In this document: positions 50,160 to 59,291 of the stretch, piece by piece | Layout: each line of letters opens with the position of its first letter | Position numbering within the stretch: the stretch's first letter is position 1 | Assembly: GCA_964439835.1 (NCBI GenBank) | Contig: CAYTPQ010000014.1 | Coordinates: 1-64,000 of the forward strand | Source of the DNA: JAGNLM01 sp964439835 | GTDB lineage: Bacteria > Pseudomonadota > Gammaproteobacteria > JAABTG01 | DNA: 64,000 nt | Direction of reading: 5' to 3' | The notes under the pieces: model-generated | Told to the model about the DNA's origin: nothing | The model's input: the letters and a program-made list of their open reading frames with translations, nothing else | Database searches by the model: none | Position numbers and translations under genes: made by a program

Positions 50160-50859
50160 GGGTCCGCCACTCCATCGCCAGGGCGTCCAGCAGCAGCAGC
50201 CGGCCGGCCAGGGTCTCGCCCACCCCCAGCAGGACTTTGAGGGTCTCGGTCGCCTGGACCGAGCCCACAATCCCCAGCAGGGGGGCGAACACGCCGACCC
50301 GGCTGCAGGTCTCCTCGCGCTCGTTGCCCTCCGGGTACAGGCAGCGGTAACAGGGGCCGTCGTCGAGGTCGGGCCGGAACACCGTCACCTGGCCCTCCCA
50401 GCGCACCGCGGCCCCGGACACCAGCGGCCGGCGGCCCTGTACGCAGGCGGCGTTCAGTGCGAAGCGGGTGGCGAAGTTGTCGCTCGCGTCCACCACCACG
50501 TCGGCGGCCTGCACCGCCGCCAGCAGTTCCTCGCCCTCCAGCACCCGGGCCACGGGGGTGACGCGTACCTCCGGGTTGAGGGCGGCGAGCCGCTCGCGGG
50601 CCGAGTCGACCTTGAGCCGGCCGAGGTCCGGCGTGTGGTGGATCACCTGGCGCTGAAGGTTGGAGAGCTCGACCTGGTCAAAGTCCACCAGCGTCAGATC
50701 GCCGACCCCCGCCGCTGCGAGGTAGAGCGCGACCGGTGACCCGAGGCCGCCCAGGCCCACGACCAGCACCCGCGAAGCCAGCAGCCGCTCCTGCCCCCCC
50801 TCGCCGATCGCGGGGAGCAGGATCTGCCTGCCGTAGCGCAGGAGCTGGTCTTCGGTCAC
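50110..50859 (-). CDS. moeB: MoeB/ThiF family adenylyltransferase
   Basis: A 249-residue E1-like enzyme that adenylates the C-terminal glycine of a sulfur carrier (MoaD or ThiS type). The nucleotide loop VGLGGLGS is at 34-41; zinc cysteines are C170, C173, C242 and C245; the likely active cysteine is C185 in EETCSRVGV. The start is the GTG at 50859, overlapping the upstream gene's stop (GTGA), so the pair is translationally coupled. No rhodanese domain is present. MoeB versus ThiF is not decided by sequence alone; mog elsewhere in the window favours MoeB slightly. Confidence 0.88.
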   Translation of the reverse strand: MTEDQLLRYGRQILLPAIGEGGQERLLASRVLVVGLGGLGSPVALYLAAAGVGDLTLVDFDQVELSNLQRQVIHHTPDLGRLKVDSARERLAALNPEVRVTPVARVLEGEELLAAVQAADVVVDASDNFATRFALNAACVQGRRPLVSGAAVRWEGQVTVFRPDLDDGPCYRCLYPEGNEREETCSRVGVFAPLLGIVGSVQATETLKVLLGVGETLAGRLLLLDALAMEWRTLKLRRDPKCPVCGVAS

Positions 50860-51281
50860 CAGTTGCGGCGCAGGTTCTCGGGACGCGAGTCCCGACAACC
50901 GTGGGCGTGGTGCCGGTAGCAGTCGATGAAAATCCGCCGCGCGCAGTTACGCGGGTCGTGGCACCCGAAATTGGCCCGCTGGGCGTCTTCCGCGTAGTAC
51001 CACACCGCCCGGCGCAGCTTGCTCAGCAGGCCGTTTTCCAGGTGGAAGCCAACCTCCTCCAACGCGCTCTCGATATCCCGCAGACAGATCTGGCCGAGGT
51101 CGTACTCCAGCTCGAGGCAAGCGGCGTCGGTCGCGTGCAGCTCCAGAATGCCCTCGACCGTCCGGAGCAGGTCCGCTGCCGAGCGGGCCTGCGAGGGGTC
51201 GCAGTTGACGGGCTCGAACCGGACTTCCCTGCGCTTGATCATCTCCGGTGCCAGTCGCGGTAGTCGTTGCGCTACACCCAT
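50856..51281 (-). CDS. Conserved hypothetical protein, Cys/His-rich C-terminus
   Basis: A 141-residue protein of unknown function. The first about 95 residues alternate strands and helices (VRFEPVNCDPSQARSAADLL, LELEYDLGQICLRDIESALE) in a pattern like the heavy-metal-associated ferredoxin-like fold, but without its CxxC. The C-terminal about 40 residues hold a cluster of C, H, C, C, HxxH and C (from GCHDPRNC to HAHGCRDS) and end in ENLRRNW. This could bind a metal or cluster. AAGGAGG precedes the ATG. The GTGA overlap with moeB suggests a joint role in sulfur or cofactor chemistry; that is inference. Confidence 0.75.
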   Translation of the reverse strand: MGVAQRLPRLAPEMIKRREVRFEPVNCDPSQARSAADLLRTVEGILELHATDAACLELEYDLGQICLRDIESALEEVGFHLENGLLSKLRRAVWYYAEDAQRANFGCHDPRNCARRIFIDCYRHHAHGCRDSRPENLRRNW

Positions 51282-51386
51282 CGCTGCCTCCTTGGTCGGA
51301 CCCGGCTCGCGGGTCCTCTATCTATTCAGCTATATCTAAGTTTATTCGCGGAACCGTGGGACGATGCCCGACCCTGCTGCGTTCGG

Positions 51387-52229
51387 TCAGGGCCGCCTGC
51401 CTTCCGTCACCCGCTCCCGACCTTCCATGTCGTCCAGCGTCCGCACGTCTCGATAGCCGAATCTGCAAAACATCTCACGGAGCGCAGGTCCCTGCCCCGC
51501 GCCGTGCTCGAGCAGCAGCCAGCCCCCGGACCGCAGGCGCGAGGGAGCGGTGCGGGCGATGACCCGCAGCGCGGCCAGGCCGTCGGGGCCCGCCGCCAGC
51601 GCCTGGCGGGGCTCGAAGGCCACATCGCCCCGGCTCAGGTGCGCGTCGGTCCGGGCCACGTAGGGCGGGTTCGCCACGATGACGTCGAGCGTGTCCTCGC
51701 CGAAGGGCGCGCACCAGTCGCCCACTACCAACCACACACGGCCCGGCGCGAGCCGGCGCACGTTGGATGAGGCGACCGCCAGCGCCCGTTCCGAACGGTC
51801 GGTCGCGACCACCAGGGCGTGCGGGCGCTCCCGTGCGATCGCGAGCGCGACCGCGCCACTGCCGGTGCCCAGGTCCGCGACGCGACACTCCGCCCCCGCC
51901 GGGATGCGGGACAGGGCGGCGGCGACCAACGTCTCCGTCTCCGGCCGCGGGATCAGGGTGTGGGCCGACACCTCGAGGTCCAGGGACCAGAACTCGCGCC
52001 GGCCGACCAGGTAGGCGACCGGCTCTCCGAGCACACGACGGGCAAGCAGCGCGCCAAAGCACGCCGCCGCCCTTTCCTCCAGCGGTTCGTCCGAATGCCC
52101 ATAAAGATAGACCCGGTTCATGCCGAGCGCATGGGCGAGCAGGACCTCGGCGTCCAGACGCGCGGTCTCCTGCTGCTCCGCCGCCAGACGACGGACCGCT
52201 CGGGAAAGCGCCGCGCCGACCGTTTCCAC
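51387..52229 (-). CDS. prmC: Release factor glutamine N5-methyltransferase PrmC
   Basis: A 280-residue SAM-dependent methyltransferase that methylates the Gln of the GGQ motif in release factors 1 and 2. An N-terminal helical domain binds the release factor; the catalytic domain contains VADLGTGSGAVALA and the diagnostic NPPY near residues 187-190 (VIVANPPYVA). The GTG at 52229 lies 4 bp after the prfA stop. It directly follows its substrate gene prfA, the standard arrangement. Confidence 0.96.
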   Translation of the reverse strand: METVGAALSRAVRRLAAEQQETARLDAEVLLAHALGMNRVYLYGHSDEPLEERAAACFGALLARRVLGEPVAYLVGRREFWSLDLEVSAHTLIPRPETETLVAAALSRIPAGAECRVADLGTGSGAVALAIARERPHALVVATDRSERALAVASSNVRRLAPGRVWLVVGDWCAPFGEDTLDVIVANPPYVARTDAHLSRGDVAFEPRQALAAGPDGLAALRVIARTAPSRLRSGGWLLLEHGAGQGPALREMFCRFGYRDVRTLDDMEGRERVTEGRRP

Positions 52230-52233
52230 GGCC

Positions 52234-53316
52234 TCAGCCGCCGAGCGCGGCGAGCTGCTCGGCCTGGTGCTCGGCGACCAGCGGGTCGACCAGGGCGTCG
52301 AGTCCCCCATTCAGTACCTCTTCCAGCCGGTACAGGGTCAGGTTGATCCGGTGGTCGGTCACCCGGCCCTGGGGAAAGTTGTAGGTGCGGATCCGCTCGG
52401 AGCGGTCGCCGCTGCCGATCAGGCTCTTGCGGGTCGCGGCCTCCTCGGCGGCCCGGCGGTCGCGCTCCATGGCGTAGAGTTTCGCCTGCAGCAGCGCCAT
52501 GGCGCGGGCCCGATTCTTATGCTGGGAGCGCTCGTCCTGGCACTCAACCACGATCCCGCTCGGCAGGTGGGTGAGCCGGATCGCCGAGTCGGTCTTGTTG
52601 ACGTGCTGACCGCCCGCCCCCGATGCGCGGAAGGTGTCCACCCGGAGCTCGGCCGGGTTGATGGTCACCGCCTCTTGCTCGTCGGCCTCGGGCAGCACGG
52701 CGACCGTGCAGGCCGAGGTGTGGATCCGGCCCTGGGCCTCGGTCTCGGGGACCCGCTGCACCCGGTGCCCGCCGGACTCGAACTTGAGCCGCGAGTAGGC
52801 CCCCCGGCCGATCACCCGCGCGATCACCTCCCGGTAGCCGCCGTGCTCGCCCGGGCTGCCACTGAGGAGCTCCACCTCCCAGCCGCGGGACTCCGCGTAG
52901 CGGGAGTACATGCGGAACAGGTCCCCGGCGAACAGGGCGGCCTCGTCGCCCCCGGTGCCGGCGCGCACCTCCAGGAACAGGTTGCGCTCGTCGGCGGGGT
53001 CCCGGGGCAGCAGCAGGCGCTGCAGCTCGCCGTCCAGGGCCTCGCGCTGGCGGGAGGCCCGCTCGACCTCCTCGGCGGCCAACGCCCGCAGCTCGGGGTC
53101 GGCGTCCTCCTGCAGCTCCCGGGCGGCCGCCAGCTCGGCCTCCACGTCCCGGTAGCGGCGGTAGGCGGCGACCAGCGGCTCCAGCTCCGCGTACTCGCGG
53201 GAGAGCGCGCGGAAGCGCTCCTGGGAGCCGATCACCTCGGGGTCCGCGAGCAGCGCGCTCACCTCCTCCAGGCGCTCGGTCAGGGTCTCGAGCCGCTCGC
53301 GCAGGGAGGTCTTCAT
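52234..53316 (-). CDS. prfA: Peptide chain release factor 1
   Basis: A 360-residue release factor that recognises UAA and UAG stop codons and triggers peptide release. GGQ is at 235-237 in GAGGQHVNKTDSA, and the codon-recognition loop lies in the domain before it (LSGSPGEHGGYREV, RVPETEAQGRIHTSA with the P-A-T-like tripeptide region). Length equals the E. coli protein. It is followed by prmC and preceded by hemA, the conserved hemA-prfA-prmC order. Confidence 0.98.
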   Translation of the reverse strand: MKTSLRERLETLTERLEEVSALLADPEVIGSQERFRALSREYAELEPLVAAYRRYRDVEAELAAARELQEDADPELRALAAEEVERASRQREALDGELQRLLLPRDPADERNLFLEVRAGTGGDEAALFAGDLFRMYSRYAESRGWEVELLSGSPGEHGGYREVIARVIGRGAYSRLKFESGGHRVQRVPETEAQGRIHTSACTVAVLPEADEQEAVTINPAELRVDTFRASGAGGQHVNKTDSAIRLTHLPSGIVVECQDERSQHKNRARAMALLQAKLYAMERDRRAAEEAATRKSLIGSGDRSERIRTYNFPQGRVTDHRINLTLYRLEEVLNGGLDALVDPLVAEHQAEQLAALGG

Positions 53317-53382
53317 GGAGGCGGAAGGGGGGCGGGAGGCGGGGAGGGGAGAGTATACGCCGGACGGACCCTGGTCCTGGCC

Positions 53383-54651
53383 TCAGCCTCGGCGTTCCGG
53401 CGGCGTGAGACCGAGGATCTCCCGACCGGCGTCGAGCAGGTCCTGGCGGCCCTCGAAGCCGGCGCGCCGGAGCTGGGCACAGGGCCCGTGGGACAGCTTG
53501 TTGGTCAGCGTGCGGGCTAGAAACTGCACCGCCTGCTCGGGGTCGGCGCCGCGCGCGAGCATGCGGCGGGCCTTGGCCAGCACCTCGTCGCGCACCGCCT
53601 CGGCGGCGGTGCGGTACTCGCAGATGGCGGGCACTGCCTGCTGGGCCTGGAGCCAGCCCATGAAGTGCGCCACCTCGGTGTCGATGATGTCTTCGGCCTC
53701 CTCGGCCGCCTCCCGCCGCGAACGGCGGTTCTCCTCGATCACCGCCTCCAGGTCGTCCACCGTGTAGAGGTAGACGTCTTCCAGGGTGCCGACCTCGGGC
53801 TCGATGTCCCGGGGTACCGCCAGGTCGATCATCAGCATCGGCCGGCGCCGCCGGGCTCTCAGCGCCTGGGCCACGGTCGCGCGGTCGAGGATCGCGGTCG
53901 GGCTGGCGGTGGACGCGATGACGATGTCGGCCTCGGGCAGGTGCCGGCCGAGGTCGCCCAGCCCGATGGCGTAGCCGCCGAGCTCGCCGGCGAGCCGCAG
54001 GGCGTTCTCCACGGTACGGTTGGCGACGATCAGGCGCCCGATCTGCTGCTGGTGGAGGTGGCGGGCGGCCAGCTCGATGGTCTCGCCGGCCCCGATCAGC
54101 AGCGCAGTCTGCTCGCTCAGCTGGGTGAAGATCTGCTGGGCCAGGCGGACCGCAGCAAAGGCGACCGAGACGGGACTGGCCCCGATGGCGGTGTCCGTGC
54201 GCACCTGCTTGGCCACCGCAAACGTGTGCTGGAACAGCCGTCCGAGCACCCGGCCGATGGTCCCCGCCTGTTGGGCGCGCCGGTACGCGTCTTTCACCTG
54301 CCCCAGGATCTGCGGCTCGCCGAGCACCATCGAGTCGAGGCCGCTGGCCACCCGCAGCAGGTGCTGCACGGTGGACCGGCCGTTGTGGGTGTACAGGTAG
54401 GGCCCGACCTCGTCACGGCCCAGGCGGTGGTAGCGTCCGAACCAGTCGATGGCGTCGCTCACGTCGGCGGCGGGCGCCTCGCAGTAGACCTCGGTGCGAT
54501 TGCAGGTCGACAGGATCAGCGCCTCGTCGAGGCGGGCGCTCTCCACCAGGTCGTGCAGGGCCGGTCCCACTCGGTCGGGCGCGAAGCTCACGCGCTCTCG
54601 GATCGAGACGGGGGCGGTCTTGTGGTTTATGCCGAGTGCAAACAGCAACAT
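53383..54651 (-). CDS. hemA: Glutamyl-tRNA reductase
   Basis: A 422-residue NADPH enzyme that reduces glutamyl-tRNA to glutamate 1-semialdehyde, the first committed step of tetrapyrrole synthesis by the C5 pathway. The nucleophile is C50 in STCNRTEVY. Also seen are LGEPQILGQVKDAYRRAQ and the NADPH fold GAGETIELAARHL. The ATG at 54651 gives MLLFALGINHKTAPVSIRER; the much longer open frame upstream is non-homologous. It is divergent from the TPR lipoprotein gene. Confidence 0.97.
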   Translation of the reverse strand: MLLFALGINHKTAPVSIRERVSFAPDRVGPALHDLVESARLDEALILSTCNRTEVYCEAPAADVSDAIDWFGRYHRLGRDEVGPYLYTHNGRSTVQHLLRVASGLDSMVLGEPQILGQVKDAYRRAQQAGTIGRVLGRLFQHTFAVAKQVRTDTAIGASPVSVAFAAVRLAQQIFTQLSEQTALLIGAGETIELAARHLHQQQIGRLIVANRTVENALRLAGELGGYAIGLGDLGRHLPEADIVIASTASPTAILDRATVAQALRARRRRPMLMIDLAVPRDIEPEVGTLEDVYLYTVDDLEAVIEENRRSRREAAEEAEDIIDTEVAHFMGWLQAQQAVPAICEYRTAAEAVRDEVLAKARRMLARGADPEQAVQFLARTLTNKLSHGPCAQLRRAGFEGRQDLLDAGREILGLTPPERRG

Positions 54652-54841
54652 AACGGCGACGAGTCCCAGGACCCGGCATTGTGAGAGATGCTCGGGGGCA
54701 AGACAAGCCAGGCGGCTGCGCCCGGTGCGGTTCCTGCGCCTTGCGCCGCCCCTGGGCCGTGCGCTAGTGTCTGACCCGATTGCGTTCCACCAGGCCCGCC
54801 CAGCGGCCTCCGACGTCGAGCCCCCAGCCGGACCCGCCCCG

Positions 54842-56635
54842 ATGCCCCTAGCCCTGGACCAAGCCCTCGCGCGCTGCTCACCGCCGCTCCTCGCCGTCTT
54901 CGTCGTCGCGGGCTGCGCTGCCCTCGGGTCGACCCAGGCCCCGGGGTCCGAAGCCGTACCGGCGCCAGCCGCACCGTCCCAGGAAGTCACCGCCCCGGCG
55001 GAGACGGCGCTGACACCGGCACCAACCCCCCCCGCCGCGCGAAGCCATACCCCCATCGACCAGAGTCCGGTGTACCGGCTGCTCGTGGCGGAGATGGCCG
55101 GCCACCGGGGCCAGCTGGATCTGTCGGTCTCCACCTACCTCGCCATCGCCCGGGAGACTCGGGACCCGCGGGTGGTGGAGCGGGCCGTCCGCGTCGCCGC
55201 GTTCGCGCAGAACGAGAAGGCCGCACTGGAGGCCGCCCGCCTCTGGGCGGAGCTCGCACCGGAGAATCACGAGGCGCACCGGATCCTGGCCGGACTGTAC
55301 CTGCGGGCCGGTCGTCTGGACGAGGCGGTCGTGGAGATGCGGGCGCTGTTCGCCGGGCTGAAGACCACCCCTAGCCAGACCTACTCGCTGCTGGTGGAGA
55401 TGCTGGCGCGCGAGCGCGACCAGGACCTGGCCTTCGCGGCCATGGAGCGCTTCGTCGCCGGGCAGGACGCAGATCCCCTGGCCCAGTCCGCCCTCGCCAG
55501 CCTGGCGGCCCGGCGGGGGGCCCTCGACCGCGCCGCGGCCATCCTGCAGAAGCTGCTGCAGACCAGCCCCGACGACCCGACCGCTATCCTGCTGTACGCC
55601 CAGGTCCTGCAGAGCCAGGGCAAGGCGGCGGATGCCGTCGATTTCCTGTCTTCGGCCTTATCCCGGCGCCCGGACGACGCCGGCCTGCGGGTCGCCTACG
55701 GCCGCCTGCTCGTCGCCGCGAAGCGTTACGACGAGGCGGTCGCGGAGTTCCAGCGGGTAGTCGACCGCAGCCCCGAGAACGGCGAGGCGCGCTACGCCCT
55801 CGCGCTGCTGCTGCTCCAGACCGAGCGCCTCGACGAGGCCGAGCAACAGCTGCGGGCACTCGCGAGCCGCAACGTCCGCCAGACCAGCGCGCGCTTCTAC
55901 CTCGGGCAGGTCGCGGAGACCCGGGGGCGCCTGGACGAGGCGATCAGCTGGTATCGCCAGGTCGACCAGGGCGAGCACTTCGTCGACGCCCAGGTGCGCC
56001 TGGGGGTCCTCCTCGCCCGCCAGGGCCGTATGGAGCAGGCCCGCGAGCAGCTGCAGAGCGTGGAGACCTCGAACGCCCGGGAACGGGTGCGGCTCTACCT
56101 GGTGGAAGCCGAGCTGCTCACCGACGCCGGCCGGCTGCAGGACGCGATGGGGGTGCACAACCTGGCGCTGGAAGAGTTTCCCGACGACGCCGACCTGCTC
56201 TACGCCCGGGCGATGGTCGCCGAGAAGATGGACCGCCTGGACCTGCTGGAGGCCGACCTGCGCGCCATCCTGTCCCGCGACCCGAGCCACGTGCAGGCGC
56301 TGAACGCCCTCGGCTACACCCTGGCCGACCGTACCGACCGCTACGCCGAGGCCTACGAGCTGATCTCGAAGGCCCTCGCCCAGCGCCCCGACGACTACTA
56401 CATCCTGGACAGCATGGGCTGGGTGCTCTACCGCCTGGGGCGGCCCGCCGAGGGGATCGAGTACCTGAGGCGCGCGGCGGCCCAGAGCGAGGATGCGGAG
56501 GTCGCGGCCCACCTCGGCGAGGTCCTCTGGGTCCTCGGCCAGGAGGCGGAGGCGCGCCAGGTCTGGGAGGCGGCGCTCCAGCGCGACCCGGGCAACAAGC
56601 GCATCCTGGAGGCGATGCGCCGGCTCGCGCCGTGA
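54842..56635 (+). CDS. TPR-repeat outer membrane lipoprotein
   Basis: A 597-residue protein with a lipoprotein signal peptide (lipobox VAGC, Cys about residue 24), a Pro/Ala/Thr-rich spacer (25-65), then about 12 tetratricopeptide repeats covering the rest (for example HRILAGLYLRAGRLDEAVVE and LLYAQVLQSQGKAADAVDFL). TPR arrays mediate protein contacts. Similar proteins occupy this place between hemA and lolB in many gammaproteobacteria and are uncharacterised. Its stop overlaps the lolB GTG start (GTGA), so the two are coupled and may share an outer-membrane role. Confidence 0.9.
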   Translation: MPLALDQALARCSPPLLAVFVVAGCAALGSTQAPGSEAVPAPAAPSQEVTAPAETALTPAPTPPAARSHTPIDQSPVYRLLVAEMAGHRGQLDLSVSTYLAIARETRDPRVVERAVRVAAFAQNEKAALEAARLWAELAPENHEAHRILAGLYLRAGRLDEAVVEMRALFAGLKTTPSQTYSLLVEMLARERDQDLAFAAMERFVAGQDADPLAQSALASLAARRGALDRAAAILQKLLQTSPDDPTAILLYAQVLQSQGKAADAVDFLSSALSRRPDDAGLRVAYGRLLVAAKRYDEAVAEFQRVVDRSPENGEARYALALLLLQTERLDEAEQQLRALASRNVRQTSARFYLGQVAETRGRLDEAISWYRQVDQGEHFVDAQVRLGVLLARQGRMEQAREQLQSVETSNARERVRLYLVEAELLTDAGRLQDAMGVHNLALEEFPDDADLLYARAMVAEKMDRLDLLEADLRAILSRDPSHVQALNALGYTLADRTDRYAEAYELISKALAQRPDDYYILDSMGWVLYRLGRPAEGIEYLRRAAAQSEDAEVAAHLGEVLWVLGQEAEARQVWEAALQRDPGNKRILEAMRRLAP

Positions 56636-57264
56636 ACCTCCCGCGCCGCGGCCGGTTGGTAGGCCGTCTTCTCGCGCTGGTGGGCGTAGCGCTGGCGCTC
56701 TCCGCCTGCGCCCCCCTGTTAATGACCGCCGACGAGCAAGCGGCGCGCACCGCCATCGACGCCCGCCGTGCGGCGCTCGAGCCGTTCCCCGACTGGCAGG
56801 CGGTCGGCCGGCTCTCGGTCCAGTCGGGTGAGCAGGCCTGGCACGCGAGCCTGGTGTGGCGCCAAGAGGCCGACGGCTACCGGATCCGCCTGCTCGGCCC
56901 CCTCGGCCAGGGCGGGGTCGAGATCGCCGGCGGGCCCGAGGAGGTAACCCTGCGGACGGGCACGGGCGAGTCGTACACAGCGGCCAACCCCGAGACGCTG
57001 TTGCGGGAGCGCCTGGGCTGGTGGGCGCCGCTCCGCGGCCTGCGCTTCTGGCTGCTCGGGCTGGACGACCCCGACGCCGGGCGGGCCCGTGCCCAGCTCG
57101 ACGTGGACGGCCACCCCGCCACCCTTTATCAGGACGGCTGGGACGTGCGTTACCTCGGCTACCTCCCCGGCGAGCCCGTCCCGCTGCCGTCCCGGGTGGA
57201 GTTCGAGCGCGGTGACCTGCGCGCCAAGGTGGTCGTCAGCCGCTGGGAACTGGGCGCGCGGTGA
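56632..57264 (+). CDS. lolB: Outer membrane lipoprotein receptor LolB
   Basis: A 210-residue lipoprotein that receives lipoproteins from LolA and inserts them in the outer membrane. Lipobox LSAC has its Cys near residue 26. The LolB pattern WQAVGRLSVQSGEQAWHASL, a hydrophobic loop LLGPLGQGGVEIAG, and the C-terminal YLPGEPVPLPSRVEFER are present. The start is a GTG overlapping the TPR gene stop, and the end overlaps ispE in the same GTGA way. Confidence 0.95.
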   Translation: MNLPRRGRLVGRLLALVGVALALSACAPLLMTADEQAARTAIDARRAALEPFPDWQAVGRLSVQSGEQAWHASLVWRQEADGYRIRLLGPLGQGGVEIAGGPEEVTLRTGTGESYTAANPETLLRERLGWWAPLRGLRFWLLGLDDPDAGRARAQLDVDGHPATLYQDGWDVRYLGYLPGEPVPLPSRVEFERGDLRAKVVVSRWELGAR

Positions 57265-58148
57265 CGACGCCGGCCTTCTGGCCGGCGCCGGCCAAGCTCA
57301 ATCTCTTTCTGCGCGTCACCGGGCGGCGCCCGGACGGCTACCACTCCCTGCAGACGGTGTTCCAGTTCGTGGACCTCTGCGACGAGCTGGCCTTCCGGGT
57401 GCGCGAGGACGGCGAGGTGCACCGGCTCTCCGACCTCTCCGGCGTCCCGGCGGAGCGGGACCTGGTGGTCCGTGCCGCACGCCTGTTGCAGGCCGAGACG
57501 GGGAGGCGGCTCGGGGTCGACGTGACCGTGCGCAAGCGGGTCCCGGCCGGTGGCGGGCTCGGTGGGGGCAGCTCGGACGCGGCGACGACCCTGGTGGCGC
57601 TCGACCGGCTCTGGGGGCTCGGGCTCGGCGAGGACCGGCTGGCGGCCCTCGGTCTGCGGCTCGGGGCCGACGTGCCCGTGTTCGTGCGCGGCCGTGCCGC
57701 GTGGGCCGAGGGCGTCGGCGAGGTGCTCGAGCCGGTGGTCCTGGACGAGCCCTGGTATCTGATCGTGGACCCGGGCTGCGCCGTCTCCACGGCGGCGGTC
57801 TTCTCCGACCCGCAATTGACACGCGACAGCCCGGTTCTGAGAATACGCAGTCTTTTTCGCGATGGCGGCGGCGGACGGCCCGTGGCCACCGTCACGGGCT
57901 TGCTCGCGGGGGCGGGCAACGACTGCCAGGCCCTGGTGCGCCGGCGCTACCCGCCGGTCGACCAGGCGCTGCGCTGGCTGGAGACGCGAACAGTGGCCCG
58001 GATGACCGGCACCGGGGGTTGCGTTTTCGGTGTGCCGGCGAGCGAGGGGGAGGCGCGGTCGCTCGCCGCGGCGCTGCCGTCGCCCTGGCGCGGCTTCGTG
58101 GCCAGGGGGTTGAACGTCTCCCCCCTGCTCACGGCCGGGGCCGCGTGA
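57261..58148 (+). CDS. ispE: 4-diphosphocytidyl-2-C-methyl-D-erythritol kinase
   Basis: A 295-residue GHMP-superfamily kinase of the MEP isoprenoid pathway. The ATP-binding glycine-rich motif AGGGLGGGSSDAA spans about 96-108, the N-terminal PAKLNLFLRVTGRRPDGYH includes the conserved lysine, and MTGTGGCVFG is the third motif. The GTG start overlaps the lolB stop. It precedes tRNA-Gln and prs, as in E. coli-like genomes. Confidence 0.97.
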   Translation: MTTPAFWPAPAKLNLFLRVTGRRPDGYHSLQTVFQFVDLCDELAFRVREDGEVHRLSDLSGVPAERDLVVRAARLLQAETGRRLGVDVTVRKRVPAGGGLGGGSSDAATTLVALDRLWGLGLGEDRLAALGLRLGADVPVFVRGRAAWAEGVGEVLEPVVLDEPWYLIVDPGCAVSTAAVFSDPQLTRDSPVLRIRSLFRDGGGGRPVATVTGLLAGAGNDCQALVRRRYPPVDQALRWLETRTVARMTGTGGCVFGVPASEGEARSLAAALPSPWRGFVARGLNVSPLLTAGAA

Positions 58149-58157
58149 GTCGACTGA

Positions 58158-58229
58158 TGGGGCGTGGCCAAGTGGTAAGGCACCGGATTTTGGTTCCGGC
58201 ACTCCCAGGTTCGAATCCTGGCGCCCCAG
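58158..58229 (+). tRNA. tRNA-Gln (anticodon TTG)
   Basis: A 72-nt cloverleaf: acceptor TGGGGCG with CGCCCCA, anticodon arm CCGGA-TTTTGGT-TCCGG presenting TTG, T arm GTTCGAATC, discriminator G. CCA is not encoded (CTC follows), unlike the other two tRNAs in the window. It lies in the conserved ispE-tRNAGln-prs position. Confidence 0.96.
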
Positions 58230-58262
58230 CTCTTCTCGGCACTGCCTCCATGGGGGGAGATT

Positions 58263-59222
58263 GTGGCTGACGGCAGCGGGATGGTGGTCTTCACGGGGAA
58301 CTCCAACCGCCCCCTGGCGGAGGCGATCGTCCGTCACCTGAATCTGTCGCTGGGCAAGGCGATCGTCGGGACCTTCAGCGACGGCGAGGTAATGGTGGAG
58401 ATCATGGAGAACGTCCGGGGTAAGGACGTCTTCGTGGTCCAGTCCACCTGCGCGCCCACCAACGACAACCTGATGGAGGGGCTGGTCATGGTGGACGCGC
58501 TCCGGCGGGCCTCGGCCCGGCGGATCACGGCCGTGTTCCCCTACTTCGGGTACGCCCGCCAGGACCGCCGCCCGCGCTCGGCCCGGGTACCCATCACCGC
58601 CAAGGTAGTGGCCGAGATGGTGGGTGTCGTCGGTACCGACCGGGTGCTGACCGTCGACCTGCACGCCGACCAGGTCCAGGGGTTCTTCGGCGTGCCGGTG
58701 GACAACGTCTACGCCTCGCCGGTGCTGCTGGGCGACGTCTGGCGCCGCCACATGTCGAAGCAGCTGCTGGTGGTGTCGCCCGACGTCGGCGGGGTGGTCC
58801 GGGCCCGGGCGCTCGCGAAGCGGCTCGACGACGCCGAGCTGGCGATCATCGACAAGCGCCGCCCGCGCCCGAACGAGGCGCGCGTCATGCACGTGATCGG
58901 CGACGTCGAGGACCGCGACTGCGTGATCATCGACGACCTGGTGGACACCGCCGGGACCCTCAAGGAGGCCGCCAAGGCCCTGAAAGAGGCCGGCGCGCGC
59001 AAGGTCGTGGCGTACTGCACCCACCCCGTGCTCTCGGGCCCGGCGGTGGAGAACATCGAGGGTTCGGTGCTGGACGAGCTGGTGGTGACGGACACCATCC
59101 CGCTGCGACCCGAGGCCGAGCGCTGCCCGAGGATCCGGCAGCTCAGCATCGCCGAGCTGCTGGCGGAGAGCATGCGGCGGATCAGCACCGAGGAGTCGCT
59201 GAGCTCGCTGTTCGTCGATTAG
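58263..59222 (+). CDS. prs: Ribose-phosphate pyrophosphokinase
   Basis: A 319-residue PRPP synthetase that transfers pyrophosphate from ATP to ribose 5-phosphate for nucleotide, histidine and NAD synthesis. Markers: VVFTGNSNRPLAEAI, FPYFGYARQDRR with the catalytic loop, DLHADQVQGFF, and the PRPP loop DDLVDTAGTL from D224. The start is the GTG at 58263 after GGGGGAG. It lies between tRNA-Gln and rplY. Confidence 0.97.
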   Translation: MADGSGMVVFTGNSNRPLAEAIVRHLNLSLGKAIVGTFSDGEVMVEIMENVRGKDVFVVQSTCAPTNDNLMEGLVMVDALRRASARRITAVFPYFGYARQDRRPRSARVPITAKVVAEMVGVVGTDRVLTVDLHADQVQGFFGVPVDNVYASPVLLGDVWRRHMSKQLLVVSPDVGGVVRARALAKRLDDAELAIIDKRRPRPNEARVMHVIGDVEDRDCVIIDDLVDTAGTLKEAAKALKEAGARKVVAYCTHPVLSGPAVENIEGSVLDELVVTDTIPLRPEAERCPRIRQLSIAELLAESMRRISTEESLSSLFVD

Positions 59223-59291
59223 CGCTGCCCTGGTCGCGGGGTAGCGGAAAGGCCGTCGCGAGACGGCGTGCAGTGGCAACGGAGAGGAAGC

